52,447 nt of DNA, taken from assembly GCF_002571225.1 (NCBI RefSeq), contig NZ_NVEC01000085.1, positions 1 to 52,447 on the forward strand, read 5' to 3'. The position numbers and the translations under genes are program-made. The stretch comes from Bacillus sp. AFS059628. Its GTDB lineage: Bacteria; Bacillota; Bacilli; Bacillales; Bacillaceae_G. How positions within the stretch are numbered: the first letter of the stretch is position 1; every line of letters starts with the position of its first letter. Of the stretch, positions 39,946 to 49,224 are shown piece by piece. The notes beneath the pieces were generated by a model. The model was not told where the DNA came from and did not search any database. It worked only from the letters and a program-made list of their open reading frames with translations.

Positions 39946-40854
39946 ATGGCTTGGGTTGTGAATAAACAGTCAACACAAGAGGAGCTTGCGAATCGCTTCC
40001 GAGCTTTAGTAGAAGCAAATGAAATTTTACAAATTCCAGGTGCTCATGATGCAATGGTAGCTTTAGTTGCGAGAAATACAGGTTTTTCAGCTCTTTATTT
40101 ATCAGGAGCTGCTTATACTGCAAGTAAAGGGCTACCTGATTTAGGAATCGTGACTTCTACTGAAGTAGCAGAGAGAGCAAGAGATCTAGTAAGAGCTACA
40201 GACTTACCAGTTCTTGTTGATATTGATACAGGATTTGGCGGTGTCCTAAATGTAGCGAGAACAGCGGTAGAAATGCTAGAAGCGAAAGTTGCGGCTGTTC
40301 AAATTGAAGATCAACAATTACCAAAGAAATGTGGACATTTAAATGGTAAAAAACTCGTTACGACAGAAGAATTAGTTCAAAAGATTAAAGCGATTAAAGA
40401 AGTTGCACCAAGCTTATATATTGTGGCACGCACAGATGCTCGCGGTGTAGAAGGCTTAGATGAAGCAATCGAAAGAGCGAACGCTTATGTAAAAGCAGGT
40501 GCAGATGCAATATTCCCCGAAGCGCTTCAATCAGAAGAGGAGTTCCGTCTATTTAATAGTAAAGTAAATGCACCTTTACTTGCGAATATGACTGAGTTCG
40601 GGAAAACGCCGTATTATAGTGCAGAGGAATTTGCGAATATGGGCTTCCAAATGGTTATTTATCCTGTAACTTCACTTCGTGTTGCAGCGAAAGCGTATGA
40701 GAATGTGTTTACTTTAATTAAAGAAACAGGTTCTCAAAAAGATGCACTTTCAAATATGCAAACGAGAAGTGAGTTATATGAAACAATCTCATACCATGAT
40801 TTTGAAGAATTAGATACTGGAATTGCAAAAACAGTATTATCAGAAGATCAATAG
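39946..40854 (+). CDS. prpB: 2-methylisocitrate lyase, 302 aa
   Basis: Isocitrate-lyase-superfamily enzyme that splits 2-methylisocitrate into pyruvate and succinate. The catalytic loop KKCGH holds Cys129; VDIDTGFGG (91-99) and EDQQLPKKCGH bind Mg and substrate. Length near 300 is usual for PrpB. TAGGGGG lies about nine bases before the ATG, 18 bases after prpD. A hairpin follows, marking the operon end or a partial stop before the valine genes. Confidence 0.94.
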   Translation: MAWVVNKQSTQEELANRFRALVEANEILQIPGAHDAMVALVARNTGFSALYLSGAAYTASKGLPDLGIVTSTEVAERARDLVRATDLPVLVDIDTGFGGVLNVARTAVEMLEAKVAAVQIEDQQLPKKCGHLNGKKLVTTEELVQKIKAIKEVAPSLYIVARTDARGVEGLDEAIERANAYVKAGADAIFPEALQSEEEFRLFNSKVNAPLLANMTEFGKTPYYSAEEFANMGFQMVIYPVTSLRVAAKAYENVFTLIKETGSQKDALSNMQTRSELYETISYHDFEELDTGIAKTVLSEDQ

Positions 40855-40865
40855 ATAAAACAACT

Positions 40866-40935
40866 AAGGCGATGAGAGTACATCTTTGGCAAAATAAACT
40901 GCTTGATGTGAAAATTCATCGCCTTCTGTTTTCAA
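40866..40935 (+). terminator. Large hairpin after prpB
   Basis: Stem AAGGCGATGA / TCATCGCCTT with a long 40-base loop and a modest T-rich tail. It may end the prp operon or let some transcription through to the acyl-CoA dehydrogenase gene. Confidence 0.6.
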
Positions 40936-41008
40936 AAATAAGATATTCCACTCATCGTAGACGTGCATAAGTAGTAGCAAGTAAGGCCGAAATGATAGGG
41001 GGATTCAG

Positions 41009-42718
41009 ATGGAGAAAACGAAGTTACCGTGGGATGAATTTTTTTCACTTAATAAAGATGTGAATCATAGTTTCTTTACGCCAGAAGACTTTTCAGGAGA
41101 TGAAGATTTAATCGCAAAAACGACAGAACAATTCGTTAAACAAGAAATTGTTCCACAAATGGAGAATATTGAACAACATAACTATAAAGTATCTCGTCAA
41201 CTATTTGAGAAAGCTGGAGAACTTGGATTATTAAGTATCGAGGTCCCAGAAGAGTATGGAGGATTTGAGTTAGGGAAGGCAGTTTCAGGGCTTGTAGCAG
41301 AAAAAATGGGATACGCTGGTGCATTTAGCGTTTCATTTAATATACACGCAGGTGTAGGTACATTGCCTTACATATATTACGGAACGAAAGAACAAAAAGA
41401 AAAATATTTGCCAAAAATTGCGTCTGGAGAATGGATTGGGGCTTATGCTTTAACTGAACCAAATGCTGGTTCTGATGCTTTAAGTGCAAAAACGAGTGCA
41501 GTATTAAATGAAGATGGTACTGCTTGGAAGCTAAATGGTGAAAAGCAATGGATTACAAATGCTCATATGGCAGATGTATACGTTGTTTTTGCGAAGACAA
41601 ATAAAGGAATGACAGCGTTTATTGTCGAAAGAACATGTGAAGGTGTATCTATTGGGCTAGAAGAAAAGAAAATGGGGATTAAAGGTTCTTCAACGGCTAC
41701 CCTTATTTTAGAAGATGTTGTCATACCTGCTGAAAATGTTTTAGGGGAAGTTGGGAAAGGGCATCACGTTGCTTTAAATATTTTAAACTTCGCTAGATTA
41801 AAGCTTGCTTTTGGAAATATTGGAACAGCAAAACAAGCAATTGGTTTGTCGGTTCAATACGGAAAAGAGAGAAAACAGTTCCAAACGGAATTAGTAGACT
41901 TTACGATGATTCAAGAGAAAATTGCAAATATGATCATTGCTACATATGGAGCAGAAAGTGCAGCTTATCGTACTGCAGGTATAATTGATGAAGCAATTCA
42001 TGAGAGTGATGAGGATCTTATGAAGAAAATGTCTCAATTTGCAATTGAATGTGCACTTAATAAAGTAAATGCTTCTGAAACACTCGGTCATATCGTAGAT
42101 GAAGCTGTACAAATTCATGGTGGTTACGGTTATATGCAAGAGTATGAGGTAGAACGATTATATCGTGATGCTAGAATTAGTCGTATTTTTGAAGGAACGA
42201 ACGAAATTAATAGATTAACAGTTGCTAAAATGTTAATGAAGCAAGTGGAACAAATTGAAGATACTGAAGTAGAGATTGATGTAGAAAATGTCGAACGAAA
42301 CCATCGTTACATTTTATTAGCGAAAAAATTGTTGAAACAATCTTTGAAAACGCTCTCTAAAACTCCAGGTTTAAAAATTGATCAAGAGCAAGAATATTCA
42401 CGTGTATTATCAAATATGTTAACGGACGTGTACGTCATGGAATCAGCATTTTTACGTACGAGTAAAGCAATTAGTAAAAATGGTGTAGAAAAAGAGCGTA
42501 CGAAACAAATGATAACTGACGTTATTTGTGAAGAAGGCTATCGCAAAGTAGAAGAAGCAGCGATTTCTATCCTTTCCGCGACTATTACAGAAGAACAAGA
42601 TAGACACGTGATTTTAACTGAAATTCGTCAATTATTAGTGCCTTTATACACGAACGTATTTACAAAAAAGAGAGAAATTGCGAAAGCTATTATAAATCGC
42701 GGAAAGTATATTGTGTAA
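41009..42718 (+). CDS. Acyl-CoA dehydrogenase, 569 aa
   Basis: FAD enzyme introducing a 2,3-double bond in acyl-CoA. The flavin and substrate regions are YALTEPNAGSDALSAKT and WITNAHMADVYVVF; QIHGGYGYMQEYEVERLYRD and IFEGTNEINR mark the C-terminal catalytic part. At 569 residues it has an extra helical C-terminal domain (about 400-569), as in very-long-chain types. Its place before mmsB and mmsA points to isobutyryl-CoA in valine breakdown, while the length recalls long-chain enzymes; substrate open. ATAGGGGG precedes the ATG. Confidence 0.9.
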   Translation: MEKTKLPWDEFFSLNKDVNHSFFTPEDFSGDEDLIAKTTEQFVKQEIVPQMENIEQHNYKVSRQLFEKAGELGLLSIEVPEEYGGFELGKAVSGLVAEKMGYAGAFSVSFNIHAGVGTLPYIYYGTKEQKEKYLPKIASGEWIGAYALTEPNAGSDALSAKTSAVLNEDGTAWKLNGEKQWITNAHMADVYVVFAKTNKGMTAFIVERTCEGVSIGLEEKKMGIKGSSTATLILEDVVIPAENVLGEVGKGHHVALNILNFARLKLAFGNIGTAKQAIGLSVQYGKERKQFQTELVDFTMIQEKIANMIIATYGAESAAYRTAGIIDEAIHESDEDLMKKMSQFAIECALNKVNASETLGHIVDEAVQIHGGYGYMQEYEVERLYRDARISRIFEGTNEINRLTVAKMLMKQVEQIEDTEVEIDVENVERNHRYILLAKKLLKQSLKTLSKTPGLKIDQEQEYSRVLSNMLTDVYVMESAFLRTSKAISKNGVEKERTKQMITDVICEEGYRKVEEAAISILSATITEEQDRHVILTEIRQLLVPLYTNVFTKKREIAKAIINRGKYIV

Positions 42719-42734
42719 ATAGGGGGAAAGCGAT

Positions 42735-43625
42735 ATGAAAAAGATTGGTTTTATCGGTTTAGGTAACATGGGTCTTCCAATGTCTAAAAATTTAGTTAAA
42801 TCGAGTTACACAGTATATGGTGTGGATTTAAATAAAAATGCTGAAGCTTCTTTTGAAAAAGAAGGCGGAATTATCGGCTTATCAATTTCAAAACTAGCAG
42901 AAACATGTGATGTGATTTTTACAAGTTTACCTTCACCTCGCGCTGTTGAAGCGGTATATTTTGGCGAAGAAGGATTATTTGAAAATAGTCACTCGAATGT
43001 AGTTTTAATTGATACAAGTACTGTATCTCCACAATTGAACAAACAGTTAGAGGAAGCTGCAAAGGAAAAGAAAGTAGACTTTTTAGCAGCACCTGTTAGT
43101 GGTGGGGTAATTGGAGCTGAAAACCGTACATTAACGTTTATGGTTGGTGGATCAAAAGAGGTATATGAGAAAACGGAATCTATCATGGCTGTACTAGGTG
43201 CGAACATTTTCCACGTTAGTGAGCAAATTGATAGTGGTACAACAGTTAAATTAATTAATAACCTATTAATTGGTTTTTATACAGCTGGTGTGAGTGAAGC
43301 TTTAACATTAGCGAAAAAGAACAATATGGATTTAGATAAAATGTTTGATATTTTAAATGTAAGCTATGGTCAAAGTAGAATTTATGAGCGCAATTATAAA
43401 AGTTTTATTGCATCAGAAAACTATGAGCCAGGCTTTACTGTGAACTTATTAAAGAAAGACTTGGGGTTTGCAGTAGATTTAGCGAAAGAAAGCGAACTTC
43501 ACTTACCAGTAAGCGAAATGCTATTAAACGTATATGAAGAAGCAAGTGAAGCAGGGTATGGTGAAAACGATATGGCTGCTTTATATAAGAAAGTTAGTGA
43601 ACAATTAATTTCTAATCAAAAATAA
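42735..43625 (+). CDS. mmsB: 3-hydroxyisobutyrate dehydrogenase, 296 aa
   Basis: NAD-dependent beta-hydroxyacid dehydrogenase oxidising 3-hydroxyisobutyrate to methylmalonate semialdehyde. The Rossmann motif GFIGLGNMGLPM is at 5-16, the substrate loop APVSGGVIGAENRTL at 119-133 and the catalytic Lys172 in TTVKLINNLLIG. Length 296 is typical. GGGGGAAA lies upstream, 16 bases after the dehydrogenase gene. Tartronate or glyoxylate reductases are relatives, but mmsA next door fixes the role. Confidence 0.92.
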   Translation: MKKIGFIGLGNMGLPMSKNLVKSSYTVYGVDLNKNAEASFEKEGGIIGLSISKLAETCDVIFTSLPSPRAVEAVYFGEEGLFENSHSNVVLIDTSTVSPQLNKQLEEAAKEKKVDFLAAPVSGGVIGAENRTLTFMVGGSKEVYEKTESIMAVLGANIFHVSEQIDSGTTVKLINNLLIGFYTAGVSEALTLAKKNNMDLDKMFDILNVSYGQSRIYERNYKSFIASENYEPGFTVNLLKKDLGFAVDLAKESELHLPVSEMLLNVYEEASEAGYGENDMAALYKKVSEQLISNQK

Positions 43626-43661
43626 TAGACTTATAAACATCATAAAAAAGGAGAGAATATA

Positions 43662-45122
43662 ATGATTACAACTGAAATTAAACGAGTAAAAAATCATATT
43701 AATGGTGAGTGGGTAGAATCTACTGGTACAGAAGTAGAAGCAGTTCCCAATCCGGCGACTGGAAAAATTATTGCTTACGTTCCGCTATCTCCGAAAGAAG
43801 ATGTTGAAAAAGCTGTTGAAGCAGCAAAAGCAGCATACGAAACATGGTCTAAAGTACCAGTTCCGAATCGTTCAAGACAATTGTATAAATATTTACAGCT
43901 TTTACAAGAAAACAAAGAAGAGCTTGCAAAAATCATTACGCTTGAAAATGGTAAAACATTAACGGATGCAACTGGAGAAGTACAACGTGGTATTGAGGCA
44001 GTAGAACTTGCAACATCAGCACCAAATTTAATGATGGGACAAGCTCTACCGAATATTGCTAGCGGCATTGATGGATCGATTTGGCGTTATCCAATTGGAG
44101 TTGTTGCTGGTATTACGCCATTTAACTTTCCAATGATGATTCCATTATGGATGTTCCCACTTGCAATTGCTTGCGGTAATACATTCGTATTAAAAACATC
44201 TGAAAGAACGCCACTTTTAGCAGAGCGACTTGTAGAGTTATTCTATGAAGCTGGTTTTCCAAAAGGAGTATTAAATTTAGTACAAGGCGGAAAAGATGTT
44301 GTAAATAGCATTTTAGAAAATAAAGATATTCAAGCTGTTTCGTTCGTTGGATCTGAGCCGGTAGCTCGCTACGTTTATGAAACAGGTACGAAACACGGGA
44401 AACGTGTACAAGCGTTAGCTGGTGCGAAAAACCATGCGATTGTAATGCCAGATTGTAATCTTGAGAAAACAGTACAAGGTGTAATCGGCTCTGCATTTGC
44501 AAGTAGTGGAGAGCGTTGCATGGCTTGTTCAGTAGTAGCAGTAGTAGATGAAATTGCTGATGAATTCATCGACGTATTAGTAGCGGAGACGAAGAAGTTA
44601 AAAGTAGGAGACGGTTTCCACGAAGAAAATTATGTTGGACCATTAATTCGTGAATCTCATAAAGAACGCGTATTAGGCTATATTAATAGTGGTGTAGCAG
44701 ATGGAGCTACTTTATTAGTAGATGGCCGCAAAATTAAGGAAGAAGTTGGAGAAGGGTACTTTGTAGGTGCGACAATCTTTGACGGTGTAAATCAAGAAAT
44801 GAAAATTTGGCAAGATGAGATTTTTGCTCCAGTATTAAGCATTGTACGAGTTAAAGATTTAGAAGAAGGTATTAAACTAACAAATCAATCTAAATTTGCA
44901 AATGGTGCAGTTATTTATACGTCAAACGGTAAACATGCACAAACGTTCCGTGATAATATCGATGCTGGTATGATCGGTGTAAATGTAAATGTTCCAGCAC
45001 CAATGGCATTCTTCGCATTTGCAGGAAATAAAGCGTCATTCTTTGGTGATTTAGGTACAAATGGTACAGATGGCGTTCAATTCTATACACGTAAAAAAGT
45101 TGTAACTGAGCGTTGGTTTTAA
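43662..45122 (+). CDS. mmsA: Methylmalonate-semialdehyde dehydrogenase (acylating), 486 aa
   Basis: CoA-dependent aldehyde dehydrogenase making propionyl-CoA, CO2 and NADH from methylmalonate semialdehyde. The catalytic Cys286 is in GERCMACSV, and [13 protein letters not shown] (151-163) and [14 protein letters not shown] are hallmarks of the MMSDH class. Length 486 matches B. subtilis IolA/MmsA. AAAAGGAGAG lies seven bases before the ATG. Its product feeds the methylcitrate cycle encoded just upstream. Last gene of the plus-strand unit; a perfect terminator follows. Confidence 0.94.
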   Translation: MITTEIKRVKNHINGEWVESTGTEVEAVPNPATGKIIAYVPLSPKEDVEKAVEAAKAAYETWSKVPVPNRSRQLYKYLQLLQENKEELAKIITLENGKTLTDATGEVQRGIEAVELATSAPNLMMGQALPNIASGIDGSIWRYPIGVVAGITPFNFPMMIPLWMFPLAIACGNTFVLKTSERTPLLAERLVELFYEAGFPKGVLNLVQGGKDVVNSILENKDIQAVSFVGSEPVARYVYETGTKHGKRVQALAGAKNHAIVMPDCNLEKTVQGVIGSAFASSGERCMACSVVAVVDEIADEFIDVLVAETKKLKVGDGFHEENYVGPLIRESHKERVLGYINSGVADGATLLVDGRKIKEEVGEGYFVGATIFDGVNQEMKIWQDEIFAPVLSIVRVKDLEEGIKLTNQSKFANGAVIYTSNGKHAQTFRDNIDAGMIGVNVNVPAPMAFFAFAGNKASFFGDLGTNGTDGVQFYTRKKVVTERWF

Positions 45123-45150
45123 TATAAAATAAACAGCAAAATGAGTTATT

Positions 45151-45190
45151 AAATGAAAACCACCACTATTAATAGTGGTGGTTTTCATTT
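45151..45190. terminator. Bidirectional terminator between mmsA and the LysE-type gene
   Basis: Perfect 19-bp inverted repeat AATGAAAACCACCACTATT with its complement directly adjacent, with A/T flanks on both sides. It serves the convergent mmsA and LysE-type genes. Confidence 0.92.
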
Positions 45191-45192
45191 TG

Positions 45193-45825
45193 TTAATTAC
45201 TTTTTTCAAAAGCAAGTTTAATACCAAAACCAATTAAGACGATTCCCGTTAACCCTTGAATATAACGTTGCGTCTTCGGTTTTTTCATAAAAGCACTAAT
45301 TTTATCAATTAAAAATATATAAAAAGCGAACCAAATGACTGTTAAAACGAGGTAAGTAAGGCCCATTACGAGAAGTTGGATAAACGTATTATGATTTGGA
45401 TTTAAAAATTGCGGTAAAAACGTTAAAAAGAATACTGCAACTTTAGGGTTTAATAAATTCGTAAGAAACCCTTGTCGAAAGCAAGAGGTGTGTTCATCTT
45501 CATTATTCAAAGATATATCGTTCGTATCAACGCCTTCTTTATTTCCTACTGCTAAAAGGGCTTTAATACCAATATAAATTAAATATAGAGCTCCAACGTA
45601 CTTGAAAATAGAAAATAAAAGAGCTGACTTTACAATAAGTGCGGAAAGTCCGATAACTGCTGCTAAAGTATGAATTAATAGTGCAACACATGTACCAAAC
45701 ACTGTTTTTACTCCGCCCACCTTACCGGCAACTAATGTATTTTTTGTAGCCATTGCAGTATCAGGACCAGGTAAAATAATAAGACAAATAGACATAATGA
45801 TGAAAAGAAAATAATTTTCAATCAT
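45193..45825 (-). CDS. LysE/RhtB family amino acid exporter, 210 aa
   Basis: Six-helix exporter of the LysE/RhtB superfamily. LIILPGPDTAMATKNTLVAG near the N-terminus is the family signature; GFLTNLLNPKVAVFFLTFLP is the conserved mid-region motif. Length 210 is usual. AAAGGAGGAG lies upstream on the minus strand. The substrate (lysine, homoserine/threonine, branched-chain or other) cannot be read; its place amid valine genes hints at an amino acid from that route. Confidence 0.92.
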   Translation of the reverse strand: MIENYFLFIIMSICLIILPGPDTAMATKNTLVAGKVGGVKTVFGTCVALLIHTLAAVIGLSALIVKSALLFSIFKYVGALYLIYIGIKALLAVGNKEGVDTNDISLNNEDEHTSCFRQGFLTNLLNPKVAVFFLTFLPQFLNPNHNTFIQLLVMGLTYLVLTVIWFAFYIFLIDKISAFMKKPKTQRYIQGLTGIVLIGFGIKLAFEKSN

Positions 45826-45930
45826 AGTCGCTCCTCCTTTTTTTATTTTTAGAATATTTGATTAAAAATAGTGTAGCACATATTTTGATTTAATAAAATT
45901 AAATTTTATTAAAAAATATTAAATGGGAAA

Positions 45931-45970
45931 GAGGCTATATAGTCGTGTAGTTACACTGGTATATAGCCTC
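45931..45970 (-). terminator. Terminator of the 3-hydroxyisobutyryl-CoA hydrolase gene
   Basis: An 11-bp stem GAGGCTATATA / TATATAGCCTC with an 18-base loop; the minus-strand tail is only moderately T-rich. It lies 30 bases past the gene stop. Confidence 0.7.
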
Positions 45971-45999
45971 ATTATGGGCGGTGATGGGTAACCCGCCAC

Positions 46000-47055
46000 T
46001 TATGCGTTAAGTAAGTTAAAGAATCGATTTACATCCTCTTCTGAAACATCACTTAACTGCTTATATTTATAATTCGGGTTTTGATCTTTATCAACGACAA
46101 CAGAGCGGACTCCTTCGAAGAAATCTACATGTCTCATGAAATTTTTAGCAAGTACAAGGTCGGTAGCGAAACATTCTTCAACGGATTTATCTTGTCCATC
46201 AATAAACTGCTTTAATGTTACTTTTAATGAAACAGGCGATTTTGATAATAACGTTTCTTTCGTTTTTAAAGCAAAGGAACTTTGATCTTTTTCTAATGAA
46301 TGGATGATTTCTTCAATTGTATCGAATGCAAAATGGGAATTAATTTCTTCTAATGAAGGAGCAAGCTCGCTTTCTAATTTTGGAGCAGTTGCAAATGTAC
46401 GAATAACTTCTTTTAAATTAGTATGTACATCATCTTCTTTATGCCAATTTACACTTTCAAGTTTGGTAAGGAAATTTGGTAATGAATCAGATGTCATAAA
46501 GAAATCAGCAGCGTTTATAAATAATACGTCAGTAGCTTTTAAAATAGATGCTGTTAAAGCAACATATCGGCCAGTGAACCCTGGAGCTTTATTTAAGAAA
46601 TAAGCAGCACCGACGTCTGGGAAGAATCCGATATTCATTTCTGGCATTGCCCATTTCGTACGCTCCGTTACAATTCGATATTTCGCACCATTTGTCAGAC
46701 CGACACCACCACCCATTACAATTCCATCTAAACAAGCGATAATCGGTTTTTTATATTGATAAATATATGTATCAATTTCATACTCTTCTTCAAAGAAACG
46801 TTCCGCATGCTGTAATGCAGCTTCATTTGAACGTGCTTCATAAAGGGTTTTAATGTCGCCGCCTGCACAAAAACCTTTTGTGCCAGCTCCCTTTAATACG
46901 ATAAGCGCAATTCGCTCATCATGTTCCCATTCTTTCAGTTTTTGCCCAATTGGTTGCAGCATGTCATAAGATAAAGAATTAAGTGCTTTTGGGCGGTTTA
47001 AAGTAATTGATGCAACGCCGTTTTCGCTAACAGAAAATAAAACGTGTTCAGTCAT
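46000..47055 (-). CDS. 3-hydroxyisobutyryl-CoA hydrolase, 351 aa
   Basis: Crotonase-fold hydrolase releasing 3-hydroxyisobutyrate in valine breakdown. KGFCAGGDIKTLYEA and GIVMGGGVGLTNGAKYRI form the oxyanion hole and CoA site; MPEMNIGFFPDVGAAYFLNK carries the catalytic acidic residues. At 351 residues it has the long C-terminal part typical of HIBYL-CoA hydrolases rather than simple enoyl-CoA hydratases. AGGGAGGATG lies before the ATG. It is on the opposite strand from mmsB-mmsA, separated by the exporter gene. Confidence 0.92.
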   Translation of the reverse strand: MTEHVLFSVSENGVASITLNRPKALNSLSYDMLQPIGQKLKEWEHDERIALIVLKGAGTKGFCAGGDIKTLYEARSNEAALQHAERFFEEEYEIDTYIYQYKKPIIACLDGIVMGGGVGLTNGAKYRIVTERTKWAMPEMNIGFFPDVGAAYFLNKAPGFTGRYVALTASILKATDVLFINAADFFMTSDSLPNFLTKLESVNWHKEDDVHTNLKEVIRTFATAPKLESELAPSLEEINSHFAFDTIEEIIHSLEKDQSSFALKTKETLLSKSPVSLKVTLKQFIDGQDKSVEECFATDLVLAKNFMRHVDFFEGVRSVVVDKDQNPNYKYKQLSDVSEEDVNRFFNLLNA

Positions 47056-47370
47056 AATTCATCCTCCCTTACATATCTTCTTATTCTTAATTCTTTATAC
47101 GTACTGAAATGTCCTTTATAAATTTTGTCTAAAGTTGGCGGTACATGTTAATTTCGACACTGCATATTTTGACGAGTTATATTTGCAGGATTTTGGAGGT
47201 TGGAAATGAATATTACAACATTACTGTAATTGTAATTATTTGAATTTATCATGATAAACACGCTATTATATATGTGTAAATTGTACAAAACCACTTTGGA
47301 AAGAGTATTTGAAGTGATAATAATGTAAGAAAATTGCTTTTCATTAGAAATAGAGAAAGGAGAAATCGGA
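47056..47370. other. Intergenic region between divergent genes
   Basis: Must hold the promoters of the hydrolase gene (minus) and of the small membrane protein (plus). No clear consensus -35/-10 pair, cre or hairpin can be picked with confidence; TTTATCATGATAAA (47236-47249) is a palindrome that could be an operator. Confidence 0.35.
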
Positions 47371-47628
47371 ATGCCAGTACCTTTACTATTGTCGGTGATT
47401 ATTTTGTCTTCTTTAATGATAGGAATAACTCAGTATTTTCATCATACAGATACGACAGAGGAAGTGAAGGATAAAGTACGACTTGTATTTCCGATTTTTA
47501 TCATATCTATTTCTTTTTGCATTTTATTAAATAAAGATGGGTACATTGTCGCAGTATTTTCATTTTTTGTAGCGATCGTTCTCATTACAGTTTTATATTA
47601 TGTAATGAAAGACTTTATCCAAAAATAA
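47371..47628 (+). CDS. Small integral membrane protein, 85 aa
   Basis: Three hydrophobic helices at about 3-20, 40-55 and 58-78, with a polar loop HHTDTTEEVKDKVR between the first two. AAAGGAGAAATCGG precedes the ATG. Monocistronic with a terminator. No family recognised and no clue to function from the neighbours. Confidence 0.75.
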   Translation: MPVPLLLSVIILSSLMIGITQYFHHTDTTEEVKDKVRLVFPIFIISISFCILLNKDGYIVAVFSFFVAIVLITVLYYVMKDFIQK

Positions 47629-47658
47629 AGATGTCGCATGAGACATTTTTATTTTTGG
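47629..47658 (+). terminator. Terminator of the 85-aa membrane protein gene
   Basis: Short stem ATGTC / GACAT with a 6-base loop followed by T5 and further T-rich sequence. Confidence 0.65.
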
Positions 47659-47811
47659 AAATAATGAAATTTCACATACCGTAATATATGTAAAAATAGA
47701 AAACATATAGCATTAGAAAAGTATGTACTTTACCGTGTATTTACTTGTCAATCTTGCATAGCCAATATACTATTAATAATGTAGAGAATAGAAAAAGGGG
47801 TTGTATCTATC

Positions 47812-48051
47812 ATGAAATTTGAGATGCACACAAAAATTATTTCAAATGAAAAAGAAGTAAGATTACATATAGAAGAAAACATATTTCAATTAAAATTGGA
47901 TGGTTATCACTTATTTACAGTTCAAGAAATATTACCTTTATATAAATCAAATGAAGAAAGAATTGGTAGTGCAATGATACAAAAATTAGAGTGGGAGAAC
48001 GGAAGAACTACATTAAACTATCAACTCGTATCACTAAATTCAGTAAATTAA
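47812..48051 (+). CDS. DUF2584 family protein, 79 aa
   Basis: Small Bacillus protein of the DUF2584 family (MKFEMHTKIISNEKEVRLHI, then FQLKLDGYHLFTVQEILPLY and a closing NYQLVSLNSV). The fold is probably a compact beta barrel; role unknown. AAAAAGGGG lies ten bases or so before the ATG. It ends 15 bases before sbcD and may share its transcript. Confidence 0.85.
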   Translation: MKFEMHTKIISNEKEVRLHIEENIFQLKLDGYHLFTVQEILPLYKSNEERIGSAMIQKLEWENGRTTLNYQLVSLNSVN

Positions 48052-48066
48052 AAGGAGCAGGAAAAT

Positions 48067-49224
48067 ATGAAGTTATTTCATACAGCGGATTGGCATTTAG
48101 GAAAGCTTGTTCATGGCGTGTATATGACTGAAGATCAAAAGATTGTATTAGATCAGTTTGTGCAAGCAGTTGAGGAAGAAAAACCAGATGCCGTAATTAT
48201 TGCAGGGGATTTATACGACCGAGCAATTCCGCCTACAGAAGCAGTAGACTTATTAAATGATGTTTTACAAAAAATAGTCATTGATTTACAAACGCCAGTT
48301 ATTGCAGTCGCAGGAAACCATGATAGTCCAGATCGTATTCATTTTGGTAGTAGTTTAATGAAGAAACAAGGATTATTTATTGTGGGACAATTTCAATTTC
48401 CATATGAGCCAATTATATTAAATGATGAATATGGCGAGGTTCACTTTCATCTCGTTCCTTATGCGGATCCAAGCATAGTGAGACATGTATTGAAAAATGA
48501 AGACGTACGTTCTCATGATGATGCGATGCGTATTTTTATGAATGAGCTTTCTGAAACGATGGATAAAGAAGCTAGACATGTCTTTGTTGGTCATGCATTT
48601 GTAACTTCTGCGGGCGAAGCGGAGGAGAATACAAGTGATGCAGAACGACCACTTTCAATTGGGGGTGCTGAATATGTAAATAGTCATTATTTTGATAAGT
48701 TTCATTACACAGCGCTTGGACATTTACATCAAGCGCATTTCGTACGTAATGAGACAATTCGATATTCAGGTTCTCCACTTGCATATTCTATTTCTGAAGA
48801 AAAACATAAAAAAGGATATTATATTGTGGAATTGGACGAGCAAGGTGAAGTAACAATTGAAAAAAGGTTACTTACACCACGCCGTAAAATGCGAACAGTA
48901 GAAGCGAAAATAGATGAATTATTACAACATCCAGTAAGTGAAGATTACGTGTTTGTAAAATTATTAGATGAAAATCCTGTCTTGCAGCCAATGGAAAAAA
49001 TACGCTCTGTATATCCAAATGCAATGCATGTTGAAAGATCTATTCAAAGACGAGAATTCACAGATTCAAATGAAGTAACTGTTTCAAGACATAAAATGGA
49101 TGATTTATCACTATTAAAGGCTTTTTATAAAGAAATGAAAGGCTTAGAGTTATCAGAAGAGAAAGAACGTCTATTTGTAGAAGTATTACAAACAGTGCAA
49201 GAACGGGAAGGTGAACGAGGATGA
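48067..49224 (+). CDS. sbcD: Exonuclease SbcCD subunit D, 385 aa
   Basis: Mn-dependent nuclease subunit of the SbcCD (Mre11-Rad50) complex that opens DNA hairpins and protein-blocked ends. Phosphoesterase motifs are in order: DWHLGK (9-14), GDLYDR (about 47-52), AGNHDSPDR (about 82-90), GHAFVT and ALGHLHQAH. A C-terminal capping domain follows. AAAGGAGCAGG lies before the ATG. It overlaps sbcC by ATGA, so the subunits are coupled. Confidence 0.97.
   Translation: MKLFHTADWHLGKLVHGVYMTEDQKIVLDQFVQAVEEEKPDAVIIAGDLYDRAIPPTEAVDLLNDVLQKIVIDLQTPVIAVAGNHDSPDRIHFGSSLMKKQGLFIVGQFQFPYEPIILNDEYGEVHFHLVPYADPSIVRHVLKNEDVRSHDDAMRIFMNELSETMDKEARHVFVGHAFVTSAGEAEENTSDAERPLSIGGAEYVNSHYFDKFHYTALGHLHQAHFVRNETIRYSGSPLAYSISEEKHKKGYYIVELDEQGEVTIEKRLLTPRRKMRTVEAKIDELLQHPVSEDYVFVKLLDENPVLQPMEKIRSVYPNAMHVERSIQRREFTDSNEVTVSRHKMDDLSLLKAFYKEMKGLELSEEKERLFVEVLQTVQEREGERG

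Noticed and set aside
45826-45930. Lysine riboswitch before the LysE-type gene
   Set aside because: The gap of about 100 bases is AT-rich without the long multi-helix structure of that riboswitch.
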